Assembly: GCA_013398295.1 (NCBI GenBank)
Contig: VZSF01001210.1
Span: 62,001-126,000, forward strand
DNA: 64,000 bases
Source: Chionis minor
Lineage: Eukaryota > Chordata > Aves > Charadriiformes > Chionididae
Direction: 5' to 3'
Both the position numbers and the translations under genes were made by a program. The first letter of the stretch is position 1. The number at the start of each line of letters is the position of its first letter. The notes under the pieces are model-generated. The model was not told the origin of the DNA, ran no database searches, and saw nothing but the letters and a program-made list of their open reading frames with translations. Shown here piece after piece: positions 1-12,900 of the stretch.

Positions 1-592
1 GGAGGAAGATTTTTTTTCCTCCTCTGATAATTTCACTCCAGTAAAAAAAGGGGAGGGGAAACAAAAAAAAAAAAAAGAGCAACGAAGGTCCAGGTGGGGA
101 TTTAAGTGCACCAGGGACCGGTGAACTTATTTTAAGTACAGTTTTTGTAGCTGCATTCATAGTTTGGCTGGCTTAAACGGACCTTGCTAAAGCTCCCAAC
201 AGATACAGAAAGGAGCAGTTCACACGGTCTCCAATTAGCAGGACAGTCACAAATTAGCAGGACGACTCTCCAGGCGCTTACAAAGTAGGCAGTGCAGCTT
301 CTTTAGGAAAGCTCCGTACAACGGGATCGATTCTAAATATTAAGCGCATTCAATTCTTAGCAGCTCTCTGGTTTGACTTGATGATGCTTCTGATGAATTC
401 AGGGTAATTACTTACGGCTAGGAACAAACGGCATTTCAACACCTTTTCATGTGTAAATACACTTAATGCAAGTTTTTCTTAATTAAAAGTAAATATCAAC
501 CGCGAGGTTAAGGAGAAGAGGAAAGGAAGGAAGGAAGGAAGAAGCCTCTCTTTGTCCCCCCGCTGCCCCCCCCCCCCCCCCCCCCGCCCCCC
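1..592. other. Intron 7 of CTNNA1, leftmost segment
   Basis: This is non-coding sequence at the left edge. It starts with purine/pyrimidine-rich low-complexity DNA, is otherwise unremarkable, and ends in a GGAA-type repeat (511-543) and a C-run that leads into the assembly gap. I see no exon, and no interspersed repeat that I can name. Confidence 0.6.
511..592 (+). repeat. GGAA-type microsatellite followed by C-run
   Basis: Positions 511-543 are a purine tract built on repeated GGAA units. They are followed by a C-rich stretch with 20 consecutive C at 566-585, then G and six more C up to the gap. GGAA repeats can act as clustered ETS-factor sites, but nothing here shows such a use. The C-run is a likely cause of the assembly break. 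Confidence 0.85.
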
Positions 593-1294
593 NNNNNNNN
601 NNNNNNNNNNNNNNNNNNNNNNNNNNNNNNNNNNNNNNNNNNNNNNNNNNNNNNNNNNNNNNNNNNNNNNNNNNNNNNNNNNNNNNNNNNNNNNNNNNNN
701 NNNNNNNNNNNNNNNNNNNNNNNNNNNNNNNNNNNNNNNNNNNNNNNNNNNNNNNNNNNNNNNNNNNNNNNNNNNNNNNNNNNNNNNNNNNNNNNNNNNN
801 NNNNNNNNNNNNNNNNNNNNNNNNNNNNNNNNNNNNNNNNNNNNNNNNNNNNNNNNNNNNNNNNNNNNNNNNNNNNNNNNNNNNNNNNNNNNNNNNNNNN
901 NNNNNNNNNNNNNNNNNNNNNNNNNNNNNNNNNNNNNNNNNNNNNNNNNNNNNNNNNNNNNNNNNNNNNNNNNNNNNNNNNNNNNNNNNNNNNNNNNNNN
1001 NNNNNNNNNNNNNNNNNNNNNNNNNNNNNNNNNNNNNNNNNNNNNNNNNNNNNNNNNNNNNNNNNNNNNNNNNNNNNNNNNNNNNNNNNNNNNNNNNNNN
1101 NNNNNNNNNNNNNNNNNNNNNNNNNNNNNNNNNNNNNNNNNNNNNNNNNNNNNNNNNNNNNNNNNNNNNNNNNNNNNNNNNNNNNNNNNNNNNNNNNNNN
1201 NNNNNNNNNNNNNNNNNNNNNNNNNNNNNNNNNNNNNNNNNNNNNNNNNNNNNNNNNNNNNNNNNNNNNNNNNNNNNNNNNNNNNNNNNNNNNN
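593..1294. other. Assembly gap (702 N)
   Basis: This is a run of N flanked by a C20 run on the left and a G16 run (1307-1322) on the right. The flanks suggest that very GC-rich sequence failed to assemble. Open frames that appear to cross it are artefacts. Confidence 0.99.
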
Positions 1295-1306
1295 CACCAG
1301 ATGCGA

Positions 1307-1322
1307 GGGGGGGGGGGGGGGG
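1307..1322 (+). repeat. G16 run at gap edge
   Basis: Sixteen consecutive G lie immediately right of the first gap. They mirror the C20 run at its left edge. Confidence 0.9.
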
Positions 1323-4300
1323 CGGAGGGGGTTTGCAATGGATTACATTGTTTTTAAGTCAACTGCTCAAATATTGTAAACATTCTAACCAAAGCTAAAA
1401 GGACCAGAGGGATGGAAACAAATTTTATATATATATATACATGTATGTATAACTAAAACAATGTGTTGTCCAATGCTGCAGTGTTAAACAATTACCAGCA
1501 CACACCGACGAAGAAAAGAAATTCCTCACAGTGTTGACATACCTTGAACAAATCAGTAATTACAGTATGCTAATTGTGTTGTACTAAACTATTCCGCCAA
1601 CTTTTTAAACAGAAAAATCACTGCATAAAAATCTGTTTGCTATTTCACTCTGCTTTTATATATCTGTATTACCACTTAGTGAGGTATTTAGGGTGCAATT
1701 ACACAACAGTTTGATGTTTTATTGTGAAATGAATTCGTCCGAGGCAATTATAGCAAGCTAAGTGTGACTTCTGTTAAGATTTTACATAAAGATTTTTCAA
1801 TTACTGGTTTTGAAGATATTAATTTGCATCATTCTACTTTTACAGACAGCGCCCTTATTATAAAACAAATATTTTGTTTACTCCCTGTGACTGTACTTTA
1901 ATGGAAGAGATCCAGTGAAGCCTAACGCTTTTCCATGGGGATACCTTTGAACCCTCCTAACTGCTTACACTACAATGAGCCGATTTACACCTGTTCTAGG
2001 AAATCAGTAGCTGCTTTTAACCGAATACAATAAAAATCTGCAGGGCAGGTGGACAAAGAGCAAATATTCTGTAGGATCAAATCCCACGTGAGCCAGAAGG
2101 CCAGACCTAAGCTGACAAATATAAAAATGTAGTGGTATCCAAGGGCGTTTAGCTGCTTGTAGAAAGACTTGTTTCGCTCCTTACCATGAGTAAGCGCTCC
2201 CAGCTCTTCCCATATATCCAGGCTTTTGCTCTGCTCCGGGCAGGCGGGCGAGCATCGCTGTCTCAGCAGCAACCTGCCCCCTTTACCTGTTGTTAACTAA
2301 CACCAGGGTCTGCACTGGGAGGGGGGGAACTGGAAAGCAGACGACTTCTGGGAATGATTTCCATGTACAGCTGTAGGGTATCGGCAGAGACAAAGTTATA
2401 ACTGAACTCATTAATTATACAGGCAACCAAATAATCTTGCTACGCTATCAACAACTGTCAGGCATCAACACTGAACTCTGGTGCCCTCAGCTGCAAGAAG
2501 GAATTCCACGTTTTTCTTCCAGGCTGAGTGGAAACCCTCGCTGCGAGGCAGTTGGAAAGGTACCACGTCAGTCTTCCACATGGTAATGAGAAGTGGCTGC
2601 TTGACGGAAGCGCCGCGGTTCCTCCCGAGGAGGTGCTTTCCCAACGCCCCAGCTCTGCGCACAAGCCCACTCCATCTTTATTAGCTTATAATTATGCCCA
2701 AGAAGAGTAAAGACAGATGTTCCAGCAATGCTGGGTTTAATCCTCTTCTCCACCCCAGCCACTCAGGCCAATCTTCCAAGCAAAGCACTGTCCCAGTGTC
2801 TCTCAAAGCAAACACACCCAGGCACCCAACTCCTCTCCCCCACCAGTATCCCCAGTTTCCACTGGTCCCGAAGCAGGGCCGTGGCTTGCGGGCAGCCCAC
2901 ACAGCCTACCATTGTTCAGTTTTACTTCGACTCTAGTATGCACTAAAACGCAGCCGATCTCCGAAATGCCATGGTTTATGCCTGCCATTTCCAAACCCAT
3001 TTGTTGCCAGGTTCCAGGCGTAAGCAAAGCAATTCTGCAAACATTACATTTAGGGTAACAGGTATCATAAAACTCCCAGAATGTCAAACACTAGCAGCGA
3101 AGTCAACTTGAATTCCCTTAGGAGGGACAGCACACGGCAGGCAAAGCTATCGCTCTACACAAGGACACAATCAGAGGCCGTTAATTTTTGAAGGTTTTTG
3201 TTTTGTTTTTTTTTTTTAAAGCTACTGTCTTCTATTCTCAATCACTTGCGACTCTTCCAGGCAAGGAGGGTATTGTAATAATTGTGTTACTCAGCAGTCT
3301 GTGGTTTATTTTGTATATGGAACAAGAAGCACAGTGGATTTAGTTTAAATTCATCATATTTCAGTACGAGCACTGGCCAGCAAGAAGAGGTTGTTCACTT
3401 GCTCTCCCCAAACACCACCTCCATCGCACAGCCTCAGTTGCTACAGATGCTAAATGGCATTACAGGTGCTTCACCACCTCTGGACACAGTCTCACGCGAG
3501 TGTTCAGGGCCTTTCGGAAACGAAAATTTCTTCTACTGCTCTCACAACCCTCCGCCCGTCCAAAGACCTCCTCCAGCCTCACCGATCTCCAGCCAGCTCT
3601 TCCTCCTCCCCAGCCTAGCCACACGAGTTCCATTTTTGAGTCGTCATGCTGGAACAGGTCTGAATTAATGCTTTCAGTCCCCCTCTCGTTAGTCGCTCCG
3701 CATTAGATCATCGTTTAAATGCACACAACTAAAAATTACTCGATAAAGAGTAAAACGGGTTGGCGTTTAGTCTCCGCCTGAAGTGTTCCTCTGCACAGAG
3801 CTCCCATTTCCTATCAGATGGAAACATAATTAATGCCGCTGTATCAATGTTTGTTTTTGTTTGCTTTTCCCCCAAGCAGAAATTATCTGATTTTTCAGCG
3901 ATAAGCCTAGCCTGCATGCAAATCTCCGCATCTGAGCTTACGTCCCATTACCCCCTCTTAGGAGACAGTGGCCTATTGCTAACACGTAAAATCAGAAATA
4001 TCCAGTGGCTTTAAACCAGAAATCTGCACTACACACTTATTTTTTAATGTGTCTAAGTTAATTTCTGTACTACTTTAATGAGAATAAAGTTGATTTAATT
4101 TTGTGATCTGTGTAGTATCAAAATCCATCTGTTGAGACTTATGAAATGTACCCAGAAGCTGAATTCCATCTTTCTTAAGAAGTTTTCCATAAAACTTAAA
4201 AGTTCAGAGAGGGATACAGTATTTCTCCTCCCCCCTCAAAAAAAAGAAACAAGGAAACATGGGGAATCAAAGGCAGTTGCACAGCAGCAGCTCCTCCCTC

Positions 4301-4584
4301 CATCGCGGAGTCCTGTGCGCTAGAAGCGGTGCCAGGCTTTGCTTTGTGAGCCCTCCCGCTAGCAGGGTGCTTAAAGCGCATTTCAGAGTCATCTGGAAAT
4401 TCTGCATTTCACATCCTGTATTTAAAAAAAAATATAATAATCTTTTGAGAGGTATCTAGGGAAAGGTAACAGAAGCTTTGATGGGTATCATCAAGCCTCA
4501 GACAGGGCAAAACACCATGCAGCTTGCACACCTCTGGTGCAAGCAATGAAAAGTGCACCCGCTAGCCTCCAACCGCTCCTTTGT

Positions 4585-4645
4585 AAAAAAAAAAGCCAAA
4601 AAACCACCAACAAAACAAAAAACACACGAACAAACCCCACCCCCT
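4585..4645 (+). repeat. A/C-rich low-complexity tract
   Basis: The tract begins with an A10 run and continues almost entirely in A and C into a C-rich, then T-rich end. It is simple sequence with no function visible. Confidence 0.7.
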
Positions 4646-6816
4646 TTTTCTTTTTACCATCATGAAAATACTAGTGAGTGAACTATTCTACCAGCTTAGC
4701 AACCAGAGATGAAAAAGGAATCTTAGATGCATTGTATTTAAATTATGTTTTAAGAGCCACTTTCTGGCGGGAGGGGGTGTAAGCAATGGAGTAAAAACAA
4801 AGTGCAGTGTACAGAAAAATTTTGTTATTAAAATTGTGTATACTGTAAAACTGAATTTGCCTCTTTCTTCCTCCCTTTTCAAACAGAGGTGTCAAAAGCT
4901 CATTCTTTTATAATATATAAAGACCAGTCTACAACCTCTGCAATTTAAAAGCACATCAACACTATCCAAAGCAGACAACTCAGATGTGCCACTTGCCATA
5001 ATCGTACCAAATACAGCACTTTCTGGTTTACTACAATAAATGAGCTGGTTTGCATGGGTTCTTCTCAAACAAGATGTCTCTTGACTAGCAAAAATTAGTT
5101 GTATGAGCAAGATGAGAGGGCAAAAGCCAAACCAAAGCCAAACTCTCAGCCCTTGTGCCTGAGCCCCTGCGAGTACCTGCGTCAGAAAGAGCACAGGCAG
5201 TAGCATCCTCTGCAGCATGCCGGAAAACGCCTGGTGTCCTTGGCACAACCTGGCGGGGGCTGGCTGCAGGGCTGACGAGACCTGGCTCTAGCCCTGGGTG
5301 GTCCCTGGGGTCGCCTGGTAGACCAGCCCTTGGTCACGGCGGCAGGCAGGAGCGCGGTGTTCCCAACAGGACCACCTTGCCAAGAATGTAGCAAGGACAA
5401 ACGATCCGCATCATTTAGAGACGTCAAACTAGCAAGACATCACTTCAGCGCTGCGTTACAGCCATCTAGAAAAGTGTCAGAAACACATTCCCTGTAAAAG
5501 AAGCGTTCTTTATACGGGCTACTGCAATGAACGTAATGTTCAAAGTCATGGTGCTTCAATAACACGAGAAAGATTTCTGATTTAGAGAAGTGACAAGTTC
5601 ACGGACACAACCCAAAAGCCTTGCTACAGCAGCTGAACAAAAGAACAAGTTTCAGGATGTTCCGAGATGATTACACGCACTGAACTGCCAGCTAAAATCA
5701 TTTTAGTAACTGAGCCTTAGCTGCATTTACTTTTTTGCAAAAGGTTTGGCTGGAACAAGTTCTCCAGGGTTTTAAATGTCAGTTGGCTAACTGCCTCTCA
5801 AATCCTTCTAATACTTCAAAGCAGCACATGATAAATCCATTTTCTTAAACTCTCAAAGAGACTAATTGTAAGATAAAAAGCACCTCTCAAATGCAAAATC
5901 AGTTGTTTTCACAAGCAAAGGTAAGATATGTAAGAGGGAAAACGCTGCTCTGAGTGTACTATGCAAAGCCTTTAAATCCAATTAGTAACAAGGAAATGTC
6001 AAAATCACTAGCAACTTACTTTTAGATGTAGGCTGCGTTAAGACAACTGCAAAAAAAACGAGACTTGAGGATCTGACCGGCGAGGACTGCACAAGTGAAC
6101 TGAAAATCTCAGCACATCCAGGAAAGCGCCAACTCCCTCCTCGGGTGAGTGTATAGGCTAAGGGACCAAATTCAGTGCCAGTGTTCATCCAGCATAAACC
6201 CTGGTGTTAATATTTACTGTAATCTGTCCTTCTGGAAAAAAGCTTTATAAAATCATCATTACCTAATCAACAGTTTCATTACTGTTAAGATACTAAGGTA
6301 ACAATTGTTTTCAGTAAAGCTCTGTTACATTTGACATCAAGAACCATGTGCTCTGTGAGTTTTCCCATCTAACACGACAAAAATAAAATCACTCCAATTG
6401 CCTCGTTCACAAAGTTTCACATTTATTTCTGTGATGAACAACTAGAGAGGTTTGGCTACTAAAAGCATTCAGCAAGTGTTTCTGCGCTTAGAGGTAACCA
6501 AAACACTATTTTGGTTCTTCTCCTGGTTTTAATCAACGAGGTCGAAGAAATTTGACTTTTTCTTCTTTCTTAGCCTGCTAGAAAGACAAGACCAAAGACT
6601 TAAATATACACAAAAATCATTTGAAACCTTCTGAACTGGCAGCATAAGAAACACCAGGTAGGAGCTGAAGGGTGACCAGAAGGGAGTATATCTGGAGTTA
6701 AACACAAAGTCTTCTCCCCAGCATGTAACACAAACACTTCCAGTACACACACAAGCAAAACTAAAGTGGCATTCTCTACTGCCAGGACAGCTTCAGAAAT
6801 TAATAAGCCTTCCTTT

Positions 6817-6860
6817 AAAAAAAAAAAACAAAAAACCACACACACACACACCACACCAAA
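6817..6860 (+). repeat. A-run followed by (CA)n microsatellite
   Basis: Twelve A residues are followed by a short A/C spacer and a CA dinucleotide run from about 6837. It is a short, possibly polymorphic microsatellite. Confidence 0.8.
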
Positions 6861-9380
6861 CCCAACGTATTTTAAATGCTGTTCAAGTAACTTACCCCAG
6901 TTTGCTCCCAGTGGGCTCTACTACTCGTATGTTGAATACTCAAGCAAACTAGACACAGAGAAAGTGCCGTTTTCATTTTCTACTAATCCTTACCCCTAAA
7001 GGGCGGGCAGTGCATCCACTGTTTGATACAGATGCATTACGCTTTATACCAGTTTAAAAAGCAGCCTTATTTCATGAAAAGTCTGGAAATAAGTGGAAAA
7101 GGTTCATCCATCAAGAAGGTTCTTAAATAATGAATGGGTCATAATTCCTTACAGTCAAAAGCAATTAATTTTCTGTGTTATAATCAGGAGAATAAATCTG
7201 AAAAATCCATTCTAATGGCTCTGAATCTGAAGGTAGTGTTGCAGCTGAATTTTTAATCTTAAAATACAGGAGCAGTGAGGACTTGTGCTGTTTAAACCAA
7301 ACAGAACAGCTTTACTGCATATTTAATAGGTAGAACGGGTTTTGCGAGACCGCATGAGATTAAAGACAGCACTAGATACAGGAAATGCATTTCAAGTAGA
7401 AAGGTCCTTCCCAGATACTTCTCAACTGTATAGCTACAAAAATTCTTGAAATCTCTTTTATGAAGCGTACCAAATATTGCAGACAAGCTTATTGCAAAAA
7501 GTAGCTTTACTTCTATGTTTGCAAAAAGCTAAAAATATTTAGAAGAGCGTTAACGTGGAATCCAGCTCGAGCCTACAGCAAGTATTCTTATTAGGATGCA
7601 TTTGCTCTCTTCCCTTTAACCAGCTCCTAAATAATCCATCACATATCCAGAACCTCTGCCTCAAAAGCCACGTGCTGTTAGCTGGGACTATCAATTTCTG
7701 CCCTCAAATAGATTGCTTCAACCCTCATACCACCTCAAGTTTTTAATCTTTCAGAGAAGAACGAACTGTAAAATTAATAGAGCTCTTAGTAAAGCTAATA
7801 ATGACACAATCTGTTAGCAGGGAGAACACGGGAAAGGGGACAGGGACACGGGCTACAACTGAGTTTCCATCCCTAAAGGCACCACACAACAGTCGACGTG
7901 GAGAGAACACCTATGCATTCCCCCGCGCTGCAGGCACTTCCAGAAGCTTTGTTAACGATCTGCGCTTGGAGTAAGGCAAATTTGGGGTATCCGAGTAGAC
8001 CCACCTGACCCAGAAGGGAGTCACGCAGTGAACATCCTCAGCACACACCTACCGAAGGACGCAAGCCAGCAACAAGCTACTAAGGTGGGAAAAGCACCGA
8101 GCAAGCCACTCTGCAAGCCTCCGGGTCTAACCGTCCACCTCTCATGTAAGGAGCAAAAGATATTAAAGCATCATCTATGTTGTCCTCGGGACAAGACAAC
8201 ATGCTTCAGTAAAGACGTGGAGCTACTTATTGATGGAGTCTAGCCCTGAAGCATGCTGTCCCCAAACAAACAGCAACATCTGTTACGCCAAGTTCTACAG
8301 AGATTTAGGATTAACTCCATGCTTGAAATTCTGGTTGAATAATTTAAAGGTTAAGGAATTCCTCCTCAACCTTTCCAGATGGTCCTGAAGATGGCAATAG
8401 CTGTGTGGCTGTTTGCAGGTAGGACAGACCCCGAGCTCAGCAGCCGGGGGAGCAGCAGACCACTGTGAGACAGACCCAGAGCACAGGCAGCCAAATTGGG
8501 TAACTCCTAGTGACAGCTGGAAGCTCCATAGATATCAAGTGCATGTCTTTAGGGTTCAGACCTCCAAGAATTTAACAGCCACAGGGCAGGCAGGAAGAGA
8601 AAGCCATCTCTGGTTTCGAATTCTTCTCTACGGACGACCGGTTTAGCTCTGGGACATCTATTAGCACCGTGGCAGCTGTGGAACTTGGAAATAAGAGAGC
8701 TTTGACTACATGACAGATGCCTTTTGCCTGCAATTAGCAACCAGTTTTAAGACACCAGAAGCCTCAAGAAAGGCTAAGGTTAGATATTTGATTAGGTTTA
8801 ACTACAGGAAAAAAAAAATACAGCGAGCTTTGGCAGGTACTACATCTCTAACATGACAACTACACTCTTGAGTGAAACAAAAATAACGGATACCTTTGAC
8901 AAGTTACCGTAGTCTATAGTGACAGTTAACTTTTAGGAGATGCCTGTACATCCTGTACTGAAATTACAGAGTAGCATGCTCAAAGTCCCACACGTAACGA
9001 GCTTTTGCCACATGTTATCTCTGCCTGGGAGTGGGGAGCAAGCCTCTAGACCAGCTGAAGTATGTAGTCCTCTGGATGAGGGACCTCTCCTGCCCGTAGT
9101 TTAAATAATGAAACACCCACATAGTCCACCGCATAACGTAATGTAACAGTGAAATCAGGAGTAAGGCATTTCACATATTTACAGACCACACCTGCAACTT
9201 CAATATACCTTCAGTGCTGGGAACTGCTGGACAAGTTGCAATGCCTCTTCCACTCCAAGTTTTGGATTTGTCAGCCACGTAGGTATTTACTGACAAAGCC
9301 GAAAATTGGAGAAGACCCACCGCTTTGTTCCCAGCATTTATGGAATGCACTCAGAGCTCTCGCTCCCTCGCCGCAGAGAT

Positions 9381-9990
9381 CATAGAATCATAGAATCACT
9401 TGGGTTGGAAGAGACCTTCAAGATCATCGAGTCCAACCATAACTTACACTACCAAAATCACCCCTAACCCATGTCCCTCAGCACCACGTCCACCCGTCTT
9501 TTAAACACCTCCAGGGATGGCAATTCCACCACCTCCCTGGGCAGCCTGTTCCAACGCTTGATAACCCTTTTGGTAAAGAAGTTTTTCCTACTATCCAACC
9601 TAAACCTCCCCTGGCACAACTTGAGGCCATTTCCTCTTGTCCTGTCGCTTGTCACTTGGGAGAAGAGATTGACCCCACCTGGCTACACCCTCCTTTCAGG
9701 GAGTTGTAGAGAGGGAGAAGGTCTCCCCTCAACCTTCTCTTCTCCAGGCTGAACAATCCCAACTCCCTCAGCCGCTCCTCATAAGACTTGTTCTCCAGAC
9801 CCCTCACCAGCTCCGTTGCCCTTCTCTGGACACACTCCAGCCCCTCAATGTCTCTCCTGCACTGCGGTGCCCAAAACTGAACACAAGACTCAAGCTGCGG
9901 CCTCACCAGTGCTGAGTACAGGGGCACAGTCACTTCCCTGCTCCTGTCGGTCACACCATTCTTGACGCAGGCCAAGATGCCATTGGCCTT
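9381..9990 (-). mobile_element. CR1 LINE 3' fragment (copy A), in intron 7
   Basis: This is a 5'-truncated copy of the chicken-repeat-1 non-LTR retrotransposon, oriented like CTNNA1. Its 3' terminus is at the low coordinate, where the hallmark octamers appear as tagaatca-type direct repeats followed by cacttgggttggaagagacc. Reading the minus strand gives CR1 reverse-transcriptase C-terminal remnants such as [18 protein letters not shown] and [19 protein letters not shown]. Homology to copy B (33392-34351) stops at about 9990, so this copy is shorter. Stops and small differences show that it is a dead fossil. Confidence 0.95.
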
Positions 9991-12900
9991 ACCAGCAGGG
10001 CCGGGCACAGCAAACACCGTGGGACACGCAGCAAGGGTCTCATGCGAAAAGCACTTGCACCAAAGTGATAACGTCACACGGAGACCTGGAATGTGAAAGC
10101 GCTCAGCACCCTCCTCCAGCACAGCCCGAGCCTGCTCCGGGATCTTCCCGTGACTAACAGCTGTCTGACAGCACGCTGTAAAACACGGTGGACAAATGAA
10201 AGCACTGACAAAGTGGAGAACGACTCCAGTGCACCACGCAGATAAATTTCAGGGATATTACCCCTTCATATCTACAACTGTCTGCGGACAACAATTAACT
10301 TGACAAAGCATGCCAATGAGAGTGTCCAGAGACACATGAAAAAGTTTTATACTACATTCAAATGAGCTGATGCCACCAGACTGCAGACTGCTTTCTTCTT
10401 CTCAGTGGGCACTCGATCATTTGAATATACCACACTAAAGCTGCATCATCAAAATAGAAACTTTCCGACACCTACTTTCACTGTCCATTTATTTAAAACT
10501 AGTAATCATCAGGCAAATTTGTAAGTGATCATCAGCTTTAAAAACCACTTTCAATTGTTTATGCAAACCTAGCTACATCGCAGGACACTCTGTTCGCAGC
10601 AACTCCTCGGGCTTCAACCTGTGCTGTAACAGTCAACAACAAACTCAGTCTGTACTCACTGACCATCAGACACCCTCCGGGAATCATGAAAAAACACGGG
10701 AACCACTCCAAAAAGATGAGGTTACATAAATAACAAGACAACCCAACTCCCCCATTCCGCTAAAAAAATAATTAAGCAAATATATGCAATGAATAAAAAA
10801 TAATAGAGATGTGACACAGTAAATCCACATGAAACGACATGAAATATATGCAACCAGTGATCCTGGGGTGCTAACCAAAAGCAATATTAAAAAAAAATCA
10901 AAATTAAATCTCACCCCAACCACTAATGGGGAAGTTTACCTGTGGAGGGCAGAAAAACTTCTAAAAATTCAGTTTCAGGAAGGGTTTGGGCCTCTGCAGA
11001 TGGGAATCTCTGCACAGAGGCAGTTTCAAGAATATAGATACTATCTTAGTGCCAGACTCCTTGTTATTATGTTAAGCGATAGCTTAATGTTATCTTTTTC
11101 TATATAAAAGACATCAGTTCTGACCAATCATCTTCCCCCAAACCTGTGCCTGTTAAAACTGTGTGCCTTCAACTTGACCACTGCCACCTTCTGCGCTTTT
11201 ACCTGTTACCCGTCTTGCACTTGGGGCATTTCCTGGTCATCTGAGTTTCCAGCTAATCTAAGTATTGCTCACTTGCCATAAATTGATTTAAATGGGTAAA
11301 CTAAGCTAAAGGTATTACTAACTTTAATCCAGGGGATGGGAGGGTGTAGTTTTGAATAATTACCATATACTGTTTCCTACACACAAGACAAATGTTTTAA
11401 ACTACTGTAAGAACTGGGACTAAACGACAAGTCCACACACTTGACGCAGACTGCTCACAGACACAAGGTGCAAAACGTGATAAAGAACAAGAACAGGTTT
11501 CAGAGATCTGAGCCAAGGAAAAAAAAAACCCCACACCGTTCTGTGCAGGAAAAAAAAAAAAAAAAGACTTCTTTGTGGTTATTAAAACAGCTTCTACCAA
11601 GGCCATTACACAGACCAATTTCTATTTTGACAAGTGGTTTGGTTATTTCTCTTTTTATGTAATGCAGTTATCATCAGGAAAGGCCAATATACCAGTACGT
11701 TATCAAAAGCATTCCACTGCCTTTGAAACAGATATTTCAAATCAGTAACATATTTCCAGTATCTTCATTTAATATTAAAAACCCTCCAAAAGTCTTGCTT
11801 TCTCAGATGAGAGCTGTAAGTTACAACTTCGCTCTTGCAGAATCTGTTCCCTAACAAAAACAGAACACCAGGACAACACACAAGGTTGTCATCTTCCAAA
11901 CTTCATAACAACTTTTAACTTTAATGGCAGCTGACTAAAATCTTCAGGACTGCTCCCCGCTAAAACCCTTTCCTTAATCCCTGTAACTCGCTCCAGAATT
12001 CCCACTCAAGGGTTTGCTGGGAGGAGCGGAAAATGCTGAATCTGGTCAGCAGGCGCTGGGGCTGGATTGTAAGCAGTACACATCTTACGGCCAACCAAGT
12101 CTCGACCGTACGAAGTGATAAATTTCAACCCCAGCCCATGCAGAATCCAGTTACGCACCAACTTATCCATCCATCCACACACCCCCCAGCCCCCTTGTGC
12201 TCCAGCCGCAGGGGTAACCAGCAACTCCATCCAAATACCTTCACAGGCAACAGGAACTGAGCGAGTCCTTGGAAGCAACGGTGAAATCAAACCTTTAAAA
12301 TTACTGTCTCGTGCTATCAATGTATTATTTCTTCAGGGAAAAAAAGAGGCATTGCAACAGCACATGGTAATTTTTTTTACTGTTATTTTCACCTGTGATG
12401 TGGGTGATGAGGTCTGTCTGGTGTGGAAAACAACAGATTCTCAAAACATTTTGTACCACTGCCAGGTAATGAAGCCACCGGTGTTCTCTTAAGGCTTATT
12501 CTTATATTTAAAGAACTTAACAGCATTGGTTTTATGATACAGAGCACACAGGTTCTATACCTCTCTAACACATTTCCACCGAGGCAAAAATACCTATTCA
12601 TACAGATAAGTAATGGTAGGAAAGTGCCGGGGTGCCATAAAAATCATCCTGTAACAACATGCATCTTTTCCTTAAGAGCTCAAAGGAAAACCGCTATCGG
12701 GAATAATACATCACACGCCAAAACTGAGTTTTCATTGAACTGAGTTCCCCTGGTTTCCAGTAGATCACAATGCCTGGGCAAAGTTCAGACTGTGCAAGCC
12801 AGACTCGGACCCAGCACAAACAGAGCAAACATACCCAAATTTTTTTGCAAAATGTAAGAGGTTTGTGTTTCTTGTTACCTCGATCATGGTTTTTAGTTGA

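Larger units (their letters stand above)
1295..9380. other. Intron 7 of CTNNA1, region between gap and first CR1
   Basis: This is AT-rich non-coding sequence with no exon of CTNNA1 and no recognisable coding sequence of LRRTM2, the gene nested in this intron in mammals. It contains a short TA repeat (about 1427-1440), A/C-rich tracts (4585-4645 and 6817-6860), and a more GC-rich patch near 5150-5350. Minus-strand donor-like sequences near 2185 and 2287 are discussed in the findings. The small open frames here are of a size expected by chance. Confidence 0.6.

Noticed and set aside
479..1379. Open frames of about 270 codons on both strands crossing the first gap
   Set aside because: More than 230 codons of each are N; the remainder is homopolymer-encoded Gly or Pro.
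9464..10122. Protein-like frames containing [19 protein letters not shown]
   Set aside because: These are reverse-transcriptase remnants of CR1 copy A, not a host gene; the same applies to the matching frames at 33470-34128 and 60550-61059.
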